Shown in pieces: positions 27,418-35,920 of a stretch of DNA of 64,000 nucleotides. The DNA is from ZC4RG25 sp041687075 (GTDB lineage Bacteria > Pseudomonadota > Alphaproteobacteria > Rhizobiales > Hyphomicrobiaceae): the NCBI GenBank assembly GCA_041687075.1, contig JAWLCO010000007.1:1-64000 (forward strand), in the 5' to 3' direction. The notes under the pieces were generated by a model. It ran no database searches, had not been told where the DNA came from, and saw only the letters and a program-made list of their open reading frames with translations. A program made the position numbers and the translations under genes. Position 1 is the stretch's first letter; each line of letters begins with the position of its first letter.

Positions 27418-28668
27418 TTGAAATATTCGGTGTTCAACCTGCTCAGGCAGGCGGCCCAGGCCCACCAGGGGTGGCCACGGCAGTGGCGCGATCCTGAGCC
27501 AAAGGCGTCATATGACGTCGTGATCATCGGGGCCGGCGGGCATGGCCTCGCGACGGCCTATTACCTCGCGAAAGAACACGGCATCCGGAACGTCGCCGTC
27601 TTGGAGAAGGGCTGGCTCGGCGGCGGCAATACCGGGCGCAACACCACCATCATCCGCTCGAACTATCTTTGGGAAGAGAGCGAGGGGATCTACGAGCACG
27701 CGATGAAGCTCTGGGAGACCCTCTCCGACGAGCTGAACTACAACGTCATGTACTCCCCGCGCGGCGTGATGATGCTGGCCCACAACGTGCACGACGTGCA
27801 GAGCTTCAAACGCCATGTTCATGCCAACCGGCTCGCCGGCATCGACAACGAGTGGCTGACGCCGGAGGAGGCGAAGGCCTTCTGTCCGCCGCTCAACATT
27901 TCACCCGATCTGCGCTACCCCGTTCTGGGGGCAGCGCTGCAGCGCCGGGGCGGCGTGGCGCGGCACGACGCAGTGGCCTGGGGCTACGCGCGCGCGGCCG
28001 ATCGGCTCGGCGTCGACATCATCCAGAACTGCGAGGTGACAGGCATCAGCCGCGGGGCCGACGGGGCCGTCGAGGCGGTCGAGACTACCCGCGGGACGAT
28101 CAAAGCCCGCAAGGTGGGGATCGTCGCTGCGGGCCACACCAGCGTGATCGCGGCGATGGCAGGTTTCCGCATGCCGCTCGAGAGCTTTCCGCTGCAGGCG
28201 CTGGTGTCGGAGCCGGTGAAGCCGGTGTTCCCGTGCGTGGTCATGTCCAACAGCATGCACGCCTACGTCTCGCAGTCCGACAAGGGCGAGCTCGTCATCG
28301 GCGCCGGCACGGACCAGTACGTCTCCTATAGCCAGACCGGCGGGCTGCATATCACGACGCACACACTCGATGCCATCTGCGAGCTGTTCCCCATGTTCCG
28401 GCGCATGCGGATGCTGCGCAACTGGGGCGGCATCGTCGATGTCACGCCGGACCGGTCGCCGATCATCGGCAAAACGCCCGTGCCGAACCTGTTCATCAAC
28501 TGCGGCTGGGGCACGGGCGGGTTCAAGGCGACGCCCGGCTCTGGTCACGTCTTCGCGGCCACCATCGCTCGCGGCGAGCCGCACCCCATCGCCGCCCCCT
28601 TCACGCTCGACCGCTTCCGCACGGGTCGCCTGATCGACGAGGCTGCGGCGGCGGCTGTTGCGCACTGA
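27418..28668 (+). CDS. soxB: Sarcosine oxidase beta subunit
   Basis: This 416-residue catalytic flavin subunit of heterotetrameric sarcosine oxidase is of normal length. The dinucleotide-binding VVIIGAGGHGLATAYYLA starts near residue 34, followed by WLGGGNTGRNTTIIRSNY. RRGGVARHDAVAWGYARAA contains the histidine that corresponds to the covalent FMN-attachment site in the Corynebacterium enzyme. The complex oxidatively demethylates sarcosine to glycine, passing the methyl carbon to THF as methylene-THF. Start is TTG 27418, with GGGGAGCG upstream. First gene of soxBDAG. Confidence 0.95.
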   Translation: MKYSVFNLLRQAAQAHQGWPRQWRDPEPKASYDVVIIGAGGHGLATAYYLAKEHGIRNVAVLEKGWLGGGNTGRNTTIIRSNYLWEESEGIYEHAMKLWETLSDELNYNVMYSPRGVMMLAHNVHDVQSFKRHVHANRLAGIDNEWLTPEEAKAFCPPLNISPDLRYPVLGAALQRRGGVARHDAVAWGYARAADRLGVDIIQNCEVTGISRGADGAVEAVETTRGTIKARKVGIVAAGHTSVIAAMAGFRMPLESFPLQALVSEPVKPVFPCVVMSNSMHAYVSQSDKGELVIGAGTDQYVSYSQTGGLHITTHTLDAICELFPMFRRMRMLRNWGGIVDVTPDRSPIIGKTPVPNLFINCGWGTGGFKATPGSGHVFAATIARGEPHPIAAPFTLDRFRTGRLIDEAAAAAVAH

Positions 28669-28677
28669 GGTTCTGTC

Positions 28678-28989
28678 ATGCTGTTGATCCCCTGCCCCTG
28701 CTGCGGCGAGGCGCGTCCTGAACTCGAGTTCCGCTACGGCGGCGAGGCACATATCGCGCGCCCTCGCGATCCATCCGCGCTGAATGACGAGCAGTGGGCC
28801 GACTTCCTCTACATGCGGACCAATCCCAAGGGCATGCACTATGAGCGCTGGCGGCACGTGCATGGATGCGGCCGCTTCTTCAATGCCGTGCGGGATACCG
28901 TCTTGGATCGCATTCTGATGACCTACAAGACCGGTGAGCCGCCGCCCGATCCCGCCACGATCGAGGCAGCGAAGGAGGAGCGTCGATGA
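28678..28989 (+). CDS. soxD: Sarcosine oxidase delta subunit
   Basis: This 103-residue small subunit carries the zinc-binding cysteine region in its N-terminal CPCCGEARPELEFRYGGEA, and later HVHGCGRFFNAVRDT. Both segments are diagnostic for SoxD. It lies between soxB and soxA and overlaps soxA by 4 bases (ATGA). Confidence 0.95.
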   Translation: MLLIPCPCCGEARPELEFRYGGEAHIARPRDPSALNDEQWADFLYMRTNPKGMHYERWRHVHGCGRFFNAVRDTVLDRILMTYKTGEPPPDPATIEAAKEERR

Positions 28990-31900
28990 GCAAGGCGGCG
29001 TTCCGGACGGCAACAGGCGGACGCATCGACCGTTCCCATCCAGTCCGTTTCACCTTCGATGGCAAGAGCTATACCGGCTTCAAGGGCGATACGCTGGCAT
29101 CCGCTCTCCTCGCCAACGGCGTCCACCTCATGGGGCGCTCGTTCAAGTACCACCGCCCGCGCGGGCTCATTTCTGCTGGTTCGGAGGAACCGAATGCACT
29201 GGTTGGCGTGATCGGTGCGAACGGCCGGGAAACGCCCAACCTCCGCGCCACCCAGGTGGAGATCTATGATGGCCTGGTGGCGGAAAGCCAGAACCGCTGG
29301 CCGTCTTTGGCCTTCGATGCCAACGCGGTGAACGACCTTTTCTGGCCGCTTCTACCTGCGGGCTTCTACTACAAGACCTTTATGGGTCCGCGCTTTCTCG
29401 GAGCCACGCGGGCCTGGAAGGCGATCTATGAACCGCTGATCCGCCAAGCCGCCGGTCTTGGCCGCGCGCCGAAGTCGCCCGATCCCGACCGGTACGCGAA
29501 CCGCTTCACACATTGTGATGTGCTCGTCATTGGCGGCGGACTCGCGGGGTTATCGGCGGCGCTTGCGGCTTCGGAATCGGGCGCTGAGGTCATCCTCTGC
29601 GATGAGCAGGCGGAGTTTGGTGGCTCGCTGCTGGCCGACACCCGCTCGCGCATCGACGGGCAGACTGCCGCCGAGTGGCTTGAGAAAGCGCTCGCTACGC
29701 TCTCCAGCCGCCCCAACGTGCGGCTGCTGCCGCGAACGCAGGCGTTCGGCTATTACGCGGACAACTTCGTCGCCCTGCAGGAGCGGGTTACGGATCACAT
29801 CGCCAGCCCGTCGCCGAACCTGCCGCGCGAACGGCTGTGGCAGGTGCGGGCCAAGGAAGTGGTGATCGCGACAGGTGCCATCGAGCGGCCGTTGGTGTTT
29901 CCGGATAACGACCGCCCCGGCGTCGTCCTGGCCGACGCCGCTCGGGTATTCGTGAACCGCTATGGCGTCCGGCCCGGCAACCGAGCCGTCGTGTTCACCG
30001 CGTGCGATACCGCCTATGAGGCGGCGTTGGCATTGCATGAGGCTGGTGTCGACGTGCGCCTCATCGCCGACCTGCGGTCTGCTCCAAGCGGTCCTGCTGT
30101 CGAAGCAGTCCGCCGTGCCGGCATCAAGGTCGTTGGCTCAGCCTCCATCGTCGGCACGAGCGGGCGCCTGCGCGTTAGATCAGTCCATCTTGGCATGATC
30201 GATGGCGACGGTAAGGTCGTGCCATACGAGCATGTCGATTGCGACCTGCTGCTGATGTCCGGCGGCTGGACACCGTCGGTGCACCTTCATTCCCAGTCGC
30301 GCGGGAAGGTCGTCTGGAACGAGGAGGCGCAGGCCTTCCTGCCGGGCGCGCATGTCCAGCGCGAGCGGTCTGCGGGAGCATGTCGTGGCCTGTTCGGGCT
30401 CGCGGCGGCTCTCGCGGACGGTGCCGCTGCGGGCAACGACGCAGCCGAAAAGGCGGGCTTCTCACCTGCGAGCACCGCATCGCACGCCGTCGAGGAAATG
30501 GCTCATGCCTACACAGGCTTCCTGGGGGCCTGTCCGCATCATCGCGATCCCGCGCGGGTCAAGGCCTTCATCGATTTCCAGAATGATGTGACGGCGAAGG
30601 ACCTGAAGCTCGCAACGCGCGAGGGCTTCCGCTCCATCGAGCATGTCAAACGTTTCACGACGACCGGCATGGCGACGGACCAGGGCAAGACGTCGAACGT
30701 GAATGCCTTGTCCATCGTATCGGATAGCATCGCAAAGCCTCTACCGGCCGTGGGCCTGACGACATTTCGCCCGCCTTATACGCCGGTGACCTTCGGCGCC
30801 CTCGCGGGCGACCGCCGCGGTGAGCTGTTCGATCCCGTGCGGACGACGCCCATTCACTCTTGGGCTGTCGAGCGCGGCGCCGTCTTCGAGGACGTCAGCC
30901 TCTGGAAACGCGCTCGCTATTTTCCGCGCGCGGGCGAGGACATGCACGCCGCAGTCTCGCGCGAGTGCCGGACGGTGCGCGCCAGCGTCGGCCTTCTCGA
31001 TGCTTCGACGCTCGGCAAGATCGAGGTCGTGGGGCCGGACGCGGCCGAGTTCCTCGAGCGCATGTACGTGAACCCGTGGAAAAAGCTGCAGCCGGGCCGC
31101 TGCCGTTATGGCTTGTTGCTCAACGAGGCCGGCTACGTGATCGACGACGGCGTGGCCGCTCGCATCGCGTCCGACCGCTTCCACGTCACCACCACGACCG
31201 GCGGGGCGCCGCGTGTGCTCGCCATGATGGAGGATTATCTCCAGACCGAGTTTCCGGAGCTGAAGGTCTGGCTCACATCGACGACGGAGCAATGGGCAGT
31301 CGTCGCCGTGCAAGGGCCGAAGGCGCGCGAGGTGCTGGAGCCGCTGGTTGAAGGCATCGACCTTTCGCGCGAGGCCTTCCCGCACATGGCCATGCGCGAG
31401 GGACACATCTGCGGCGTACCTACGCGTCTCTTCCGCGTCAGCTTCACTGGCGAGCTCGGTTATGAGGTCAACGTGCCGGGCGATTACGGCCGCGCGGTGT
31501 GGGAGGCGATCTGGGCCAACGTCGAGAAGGTCGGTGGATGTGCCTACGGCACAGAGGCCATGCACGTGCTGCGCGCGGAGAAGGGCTTCATCATCGTCGG
31601 TCAGGAGACGGACGGGACGGTCACGCCGGATGATCTCGGCCTCAACTGGGCCATCGGCAAGAACAAGCCGGACTTCGTCGGCAAGCGTTCGCTGACGCGG
31701 CCGGACCTGCTCAAATCAGACCGCAAGCAGCTCGTCGGCCTCATCACCGAGGATCCCAAGACGGTGTTGGAGGAGGGAGCACAGATCACGCGCGAGGTGG
31801 AGCCGGCAAAGGGTACGCCCGCACTCGGGCACGTGACTTCGGCCTACTGGAGCGATGCCGCGGGCCGCTCGATCGCCTTGGCGCTGGTGGCCAGCGGGCG

Positions 31901-32009
31901 CGCGCGTGTGGGCGAGACGCTGTACGTGCCCATGCCCGATAAGGCGATCGCCGTGACGGTCACTTCGCCCGTGTTCTACGATCCAAAAGGAGAACGGCTC
32001 GATGGCTGA
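28986..32009 (+). CDS. soxA: Sarcosine oxidase alpha subunit
   Basis: This 1007-residue subunit has three parts. The N-terminal ferredoxin-like fold (about 1-100) contains FKGDTLASALLANGVHLMGRSFKYHRPRG. The NAD/FAD-binding region starts at about residue 178 with VLVIGGGLAGLSAALAASES. The C-terminal GcvT-like folate-binding domain runs from about 610 to 1000 (SVGLLDASTLGKIEVVGPDAA, FTGELGYEVNVPG). In the complex it binds NAD and THF and channels the one-carbon unit made at the beta subunit. It overlaps soxG by 8 bases. Confidence 0.96.
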   Translation: MSKAAFRTATGGRIDRSHPVRFTFDGKSYTGFKGDTLASALLANGVHLMGRSFKYHRPRGLISAGSEEPNALVGVIGANGRETPNLRATQVEIYDGLVAESQNRWPSLAFDANAVNDLFWPLLPAGFYYKTFMGPRFLGATRAWKAIYEPLIRQAAGLGRAPKSPDPDRYANRFTHCDVLVIGGGLAGLSAALAASESGAEVILCDEQAEFGGSLLADTRSRIDGQTAAEWLEKALATLSSRPNVRLLPRTQAFGYYADNFVALQERVTDHIASPSPNLPRERLWQVRAKEVVIATGAIERPLVFPDNDRPGVVLADAARVFVNRYGVRPGNRAVVFTACDTAYEAALALHEAGVDVRLIADLRSAPSGPAVEAVRRAGIKVVGSASIVGTSGRLRVRSVHLGMIDGDGKVVPYEHVDCDLLLMSGGWTPSVHLHSQSRGKVVWNEEAQAFLPGAHVQRERSAGACRGLFGLAAALADGAAAGNDAAEKAGFSPASTASHAVEEMAHAYTGFLGACPHHRDPARVKAFIDFQNDVTAKDLKLATREGFRSIEHVKRFTTTGMATDQGKTSNVNALSIVSDSIAKPLPAVGLTTFRPPYTPVTFGALAGDRRGELFDPVRTTPIHSWAVERGAVFEDVSLWKRARYFPRAGEDMHAAVSRECRTVRASVGLLDASTLGKIEVVGPDAAEFLERMYVNPWKKLQPGRCRYGLLLNEAGYVIDDGVAARIASDRFHVTTTTGGAPRVLAMMEDYLQTEFPELKVWLTSTTEQWAVVAVQGPKAREVLEPLVEGIDLSREAFPHMAMREGHICGVPTRLFRVSFTGELGYEVNVPGDYGRAVWEAIWANVEKVGGCAYGTEAMHVLRAEKGFIIVGQETDGTVTPDDLGLNWAIGKNKPDFVGKRSLTRPDLLKSDRKQLVGLITEDPKTVLEEGAQITREVEPAKGTPALGHVTSAYWSDAAGRSIALALVASGRARVGETLYVPMPDKAIAVTVTSPVFYDPKGERLDG

Positions 32010-32571
32010 CGTTCAGCTCCGGCGCCGTCCGGCCCACGCGGAGCTTTCACTCGTTGCAGATGAGCGCAGCGTGCGGCTCGAGGGCATCGAAGGTGTGAGC
32101 CGGTTCGCCGTTCGTGGGGATCCGGAAGCCGCGACCAAAATCGGTCAGGTCTTCGGCGTTGCATTGCCGATGGAGCCATGGCGTTCGGCTACGGACGGTT
32201 CGCGCGCGGCGCTGTGGCAGGGACCTGACGAGTGGCTGCTGCTCGCCGGCGAGGGCGATGCTGAGGCCATCACGGCGCAAGTCGCAGCTGCTATGGGGGA
32301 GACCCCGTATTCCTGGGTGGATGTCTCCCATCGCAACACCGGCCTTCTCCTCAGCGGCCCCCATGCTGCCGATGTGCTCAACGCCGGCTGTCCGCTGCCG
32401 CTGGATCTCGCGGCATTCCCTGTTGGCAAGTGCACGCGGACGCTCCTCGGCAAGGCGGAGATCGTCCTTTGGCGGACCGGCGAGACCGAATTCCGAATCG
32501 AGGTCTGGCGCTCCTTCGCCGCCTATGTCGCCGGCGTGATCGCCGAGGCGGCGCGGGAGCATATGGTCTGA
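32002..32571 (+). CDS. soxG: Sarcosine oxidase gamma subunit
   Basis: This 189-residue protein is similar in fold to the GcvT N-terminal domain. Typical SoxG segments are LWQGPDEWLLLAGEGDAE, YSWVDVSHRNTGLLLSGPHAADVL and CTRTLLGKAEIVLWRTG. Its start overlaps the soxA 3' end, and sdaA begins 6 bases after its stop, so the five genes soxBDAG-sdaA are one transcription unit. Confidence 0.94.
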   Translation: MADVQLRRRPAHAELSLVADERSVRLEGIEGVSRFAVRGDPEAATKIGQVFGVALPMEPWRSATDGSRAALWQGPDEWLLLAGEGDAEAITAQVAAAMGETPYSWVDVSHRNTGLLLSGPHAADVLNAGCPLPLDLAAFPVGKCTRTLLGKAEIVLWRTGETEFRIEVWRSFAAYVAGVIAEAAREHMV

Positions 32572-32577
32572 CAGGCC

Positions 32578-33942
32578 ATGATCGGCTTCGGTGAGATTTT
32601 CAAGGTTGGGATCGGGCCGTCGTCCTCGCACACCATCGGGCCGATGAAGGCCGCGGCCTCGTTCGTGGCGGGCCTCGGCGAGATGCTGCCGCGGGTGGAA
32701 CGCCTGCGCGCGACGGCTTATGGCTCGCTCGCCTGGACGGGACGGGGCCATGCCACCGACAAGGCGCTTCTGTTGGGGCTTGCCGGCTGCATGCCGGCGG
32801 ACCTCGATCCGGACCATGCTGAATCCCTCTTCGCGCGCATAAAGGAGACCGGCCGCCTCCCGCTTCCTGGCGGTCGATCGATCCCGTTCGATTTTGCCAC
32901 CGATGTCGTCCTCGATCTCGCCACGACGTACGAGCGGCATCCGAACGCAATGGCCTTCGAGGCGTTCGATGCCGACGAGAGCTCGCTGACACGCGAGGTG
33001 TGGTTCTCGGTGGGCGGCGGTTTCGTCGTGCGCGACGGGGAAGAGGAGGAAACGCCGGAGGGGCACATCGGCGGCGCCTATCCGTTCCGCTCGGCCACAG
33101 AGCTGCTGGCCATCGGTGCGCGCACCGGGCTGACGATTGCGGAAATCGTGCTCGCCAACGAGACGGCACGGCGGCCACTCGCGGAGATCGAGGCAGAGAT
33201 CGACCGCGTCGCGGAAGTGATGTTCGCCTGCATCGAGCGGGGACTTTCTGCCGAGGGCGAGCTGCCGGGCGGCCTCAAGGTCAAACGGCGGGCCCGCGCG
33301 ATCCGGGAACGGCTCGAGGCCGACGCGCACCGCAACTTGCGCGCACCACACGAGGTGATGGACTGGGTCAGCCTGTTCGCCATCGCCGTCAACGAGGAGA
33401 ACGCTGCCGGCGGCCGGGTCGTGACGGCACCTACGAACGGCGCTGCCGGCGTGGTCCCGGCGGTGCTGCGCTATTATCGCGACTTCTGCCCCGGCGCGAA
33501 CCAGCAAGGTGTGCGGGACTTTCTGTTGACCGCCACGGCGATTGCGGCACTGTTCAAGATGAATGCTTCAATCTCTGGCGCGGAGGTCGGCTGTCAGGGA
33601 GAGGTGGGTGTCGCCTGTTCCATGGCCGCGGCAGGACTGGCCGCTGCGCTCGGCGGCACCAATGCGCAGATCGAGAATGCCGCCGAGATCGGCATGGAGC
33701 ATCACCTCGGGCTGACCTGCGATCCGATCGGCGGGCTCGTCCAGATCCCGTGCATCGAGCGCAATGCGTTCGGTGCGGTGAAAGCGGTGAATGCGGCCTC
33801 GCTCGCGCTACGGTCCGACGGCACTCACAAGGTCAGCCTCGACCAAGTCATCGCCACCATGCGCCAGACCGGCGCCGATATGCAGGCGAAGTATAAGGAG
33901 ACGTCGCTCGGCGGCTTGGCGGTGAGCTATACCGAGTGCTGA
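32578..33942 (+). CDS. sdaA: L-serine ammonia-lyase (single-chain, Fe-S type)
   Basis: This 454-residue protein has both the beta (residues about 1-155) and alpha (about 180-450) domains of bacterial iron-sulfur serine dehydratase. The start GFGEIFKVGIGPSSSHTIGP is diagnostic. The cluster cysteines are in GCQGEVGVACSMAAAG and in LTCDPIGGLVQIPCIERN. It deaminates serine to pyruvate. In an operon with sarcosine oxidase it completes a route from sarcosine through glycine and serine (with GlyA, not in this window) to central metabolism. Convergent with the methyltransferase gene at 34087. Confidence 0.95.
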   Translation: MIGFGEIFKVGIGPSSSHTIGPMKAAASFVAGLGEMLPRVERLRATAYGSLAWTGRGHATDKALLLGLAGCMPADLDPDHAESLFARIKETGRLPLPGGRSIPFDFATDVVLDLATTYERHPNAMAFEAFDADESSLTREVWFSVGGGFVVRDGEEEETPEGHIGGAYPFRSATELLAIGARTGLTIAEIVLANETARRPLAEIEAEIDRVAEVMFACIERGLSAEGELPGGLKVKRRARAIRERLEADAHRNLRAPHEVMDWVSLFAIAVNEENAAGGRVVTAPTNGAAGVVPAVLRYYRDFCPGANQQGVRDFLLTATAIAALFKMNASISGAEVGCQGEVGVACSMAAAGLAAALGGTNAQIENAAEIGMEHHLGLTCDPIGGLVQIPCIERNAFGAVKAVNAASLALRSDGTHKVSLDQVIATMRQTGADMQAKYKETSLGGLAVSYTEC

Positions 33943-33960
33943 GGGGCGGTCTGACAATTT

Positions 33961-34054
33961 CCCGGTCATCCAGGTGCTTGTCACCGGGATCCAACTTTCC
34001 ACGTGCTCCGGCGCTCGTCGATGGTTGGATCCCGGGCATAAAGCCCGGGATGAC
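33961..34054. repeat. Palindromic intergenic repeat element
   Basis: This is a nested set of inverted repeats between convergent genes. GTCATCC at 33965-33971 pairs with GGATGAC at 34048-34054. CCGGGATCCAAC at 33984-33995 pairs with GTTGGATCCCGG at 34024-34035. CCCGGGC at 34031-34037 pairs with GCCCGGG at 34043-34049. The GGATCCCGGGCATAAAGCCC wording resembles dispersed extragenic palindromes common in Bradyrhizobium-like and other Hyphomicrobiales genomes. It may also act as a bidirectional transcription end. Confidence 0.75.
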
Positions 34055-34086
34055 GAAGTTCCATTCGGATGAAGGTCGTTATCAAT

Positions 34087-35646
34087 TCAATGCGTCGCGT
34101 CCGGCATCGAGTCCTTCTTCTTGCGAATGAACTCCTGCAGGGCCTCATCGATTCCCGGGTCAAGCGGCGGCGCTTCGTAGTCTGCCAGCATCTTCTTCCA
34201 GATGGCATTCGCGCGCGTCGGCGCGTCCTTGCGGCCTTCGGCTTCCCACTGCTCGACCGAGTTGTTGTCGGCGACCTGTGAGCGGTAGAAGGCCGTCTCG
34301 AAGTTCGCCTGCGTGTGCGAGCAGCCGAGGAAGTGACCGCCAGGGCCGACCTCGCGCAGCGCGTCCATGGCCTGCCCGTTCTCTGACAGATCGATGCCCT
34401 GCGCCAGCACGTGCATCATGCCGAGCTGGTCCATGTCCATGATCAGCTTCTCGTAGGATGAGGCAAGGCCGCCCTCGAGCCAGCCGGCCGAGTGGAGGAC
34501 AAAGTTGGTTCCGGCGTACATTGTGGGTAGCAGCGTCTGTGCGCTCTCGTAAGCGGCCTGCGCGTCCGGGACTTTGGAAGCACAGAGCGAGCCGCCGGTG
34601 CGGAAGGGCAAGCCGACGCGCCGTGCGAGCTGGCCTGCACCATAGATCGCCTTGGCGGCCTCTGGTGTGCCGAAGGTCGGTGCGCCGGATTGCATCGAAA
34701 GCGTCGAGACGAACGTGCCGAAGATCACCGGCGCACCCGGCCGCACGAGCTGTGTGAAGGCGGTTCCGGCGAGCACTTCCGCCAAGACTTGCGTCAGCGT
34801 GCCGGCGACGCTCACCGGACTCATGGCGCCGGACAGAATGAACGGCGTGATGATGCAGGCCTGATTGTTGCTGGCGTAAACGTCAGCCGCGCCGAGCATC
34901 GTCGCGTCCCACACCATCGGCGAGTTGGCGTTGATGAGGCTCGTCACGACGGTGTTGTTCTGCACGAAGTCGCGGCCGAACAGGATTTCGGCCATGGTCA
35001 CCGTGTCCTGGGCGCGCTCGGGCGCCGTGACCGAGCCCATGAACGCCTTGTCCGAATAGCGCATGTGCGCATAGACCATGTCGAGATGCCGCTTGTTCAC
35101 CGGCAGGTCGACGGGCTCGCACACCGTGCCCCCAGAGTGGTGCATGTAGGGGCTCATGTAGGCGAGCTTCACGAAGTTCCGAAAATCCTCGATCGTGCCG
35201 TAACGCCGCCCGCCGTCGAGATCGTGGACGAAGGGGCAGCCGTAAACCGGCGCGAACACGGTCGACTTGCCGCCGATGTGCACGTTCCGGGCAGGATTGC
35301 GCGCATGCTGGATGTATTCGGAGGGCGCAGTTGAGGCCAGCTTGCGTGCCAGGCCGCGGGGAAAGTGCACCCGCTCACCGCGCACATCGCAGCCGGCTGA
35401 TTTGAACAGCTCCAGTGCCCGCGGGTAGTCGCGAAACTCGATACCGATCTCCTCCAGCACCGTCTCGGCGTTGTGCTCGACGATCGCGAGGCCCTCTTCC
35501 GAGAGCACCTCGGTCAGCGGCATGTTGCGGGTGATATAAGGAACGGAGCTGGCGACCCGCTGGGCGCGCGCGGCCCGGCGCGCTTCGCGACCGCGACGGC
35601 TCTCCCGGGCTGCGCCGCCGTCTGGGTTGGCTGGGGTGTCGACCAT
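34087..35646 (-). CDS. MttB-superfamily quaternary amine methyltransferase, non-pyrrolysine
   Basis: This 519-residue protein belongs to the trimethylamine methyltransferase family (COG5598, TIM barrel). The coding frame has no internal TAG, so unlike true MttB it lacks pyrrolysine. Non-pyrrolysine relatives such as MtgB use glycine betaine, carnitine or proline betaine and pass a methyl group to a corrinoid protein. Recognisable segments are LSEEGLAIVEHNAETVLEEIG, YMSPYMHHSGGTVCEPVDLP, GSLCASKVPDAQAAYES and GPGGHFLGCSHTQANFE. AGGAGG precedes ATG 35646, making the upstream start at 35691 unlikely. The neighbouring corrinoid, folate and activation genes support a demethylase. Glycine betaine is the most likely substrate, by context only. 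Confidence 0.88.
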   Translation of the reverse strand: MVDTPANPDGGAARESRRGREARRAARAQRVASSVPYITRNMPLTEVLSEEGLAIVEHNAETVLEEIGIEFRDYPRALELFKSAGCDVRGERVHFPRGLARKLASTAPSEYIQHARNPARNVHIGGKSTVFAPVYGCPFVHDLDGGRRYGTIEDFRNFVKLAYMSPYMHHSGGTVCEPVDLPVNKRHLDMVYAHMRYSDKAFMGSVTAPERAQDTVTMAEILFGRDFVQNNTVVTSLINANSPMVWDATMLGAADVYASNNQACIITPFILSGAMSPVSVAGTLTQVLAEVLAGTAFTQLVRPGAPVIFGTFVSTLSMQSGAPTFGTPEAAKAIYGAGQLARRVGLPFRTGGSLCASKVPDAQAAYESAQTLLPTMYAGTNFVLHSAGWLEGGLASSYEKLIMDMDQLGMMHVLAQGIDLSENGQAMDALREVGPGGHFLGCSHTQANFETAFYRSQVADNNSVEQWEAEGRKDAPTRANAIWKKMLADYEAPPLDPGIDEALQEFIRKKKDSMPDATH

Positions 35647-35920
35647 CTTGGGCCTCCTGCAGGGTGTGCGACTGCCATTTTCCCGAGACAATGGGACGCC
35701 GAAAGACTCAGATCTGGCGTGCGAGCGTCGCGAACTTGCTGCTTCGCGTCACGGGCCGCCACAGGTGCCGCTGAGCCCGTGCGGGAATGGCGCGGCGGCG
35801 ACATTGCACGTCGCGCAAGGGCTAGTCATTCGCTAATAGGCCGCAAGACTGGGAGCACTGGAGCTGGGTCTGCAGTAGAAAGCGTCAGGCTCGGCAACTC
35901 CGGCGATGGAGGGAAATGGC
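35647..35920. promoter_or_regulatory. Divergent control region between methyltransferase and flavoprotein genes
   Basis: A 274-base non-coding stretch separates the two oppositely transcribed genes and must hold both promoters. It contains the AGGAGG ribosome binding site of the minus-strand gene and GGAGGG (35908-35913) for the plus-strand gene. No confident -35/-10 pair or operator was picked out. Confidence 0.45.

Noticed and set aside
27179..27421. A small gene upstream of soxB
   Set aside because: The 80-codon frame has no ribosome binding site or recognisable composition and runs into the soxB start region.
34087..35646. Pyrrolysine-containing trimethylamine methyltransferase
   Set aside because: The complete family-length frame is read without an in-frame TAG, and no pyl genes are present in the window.
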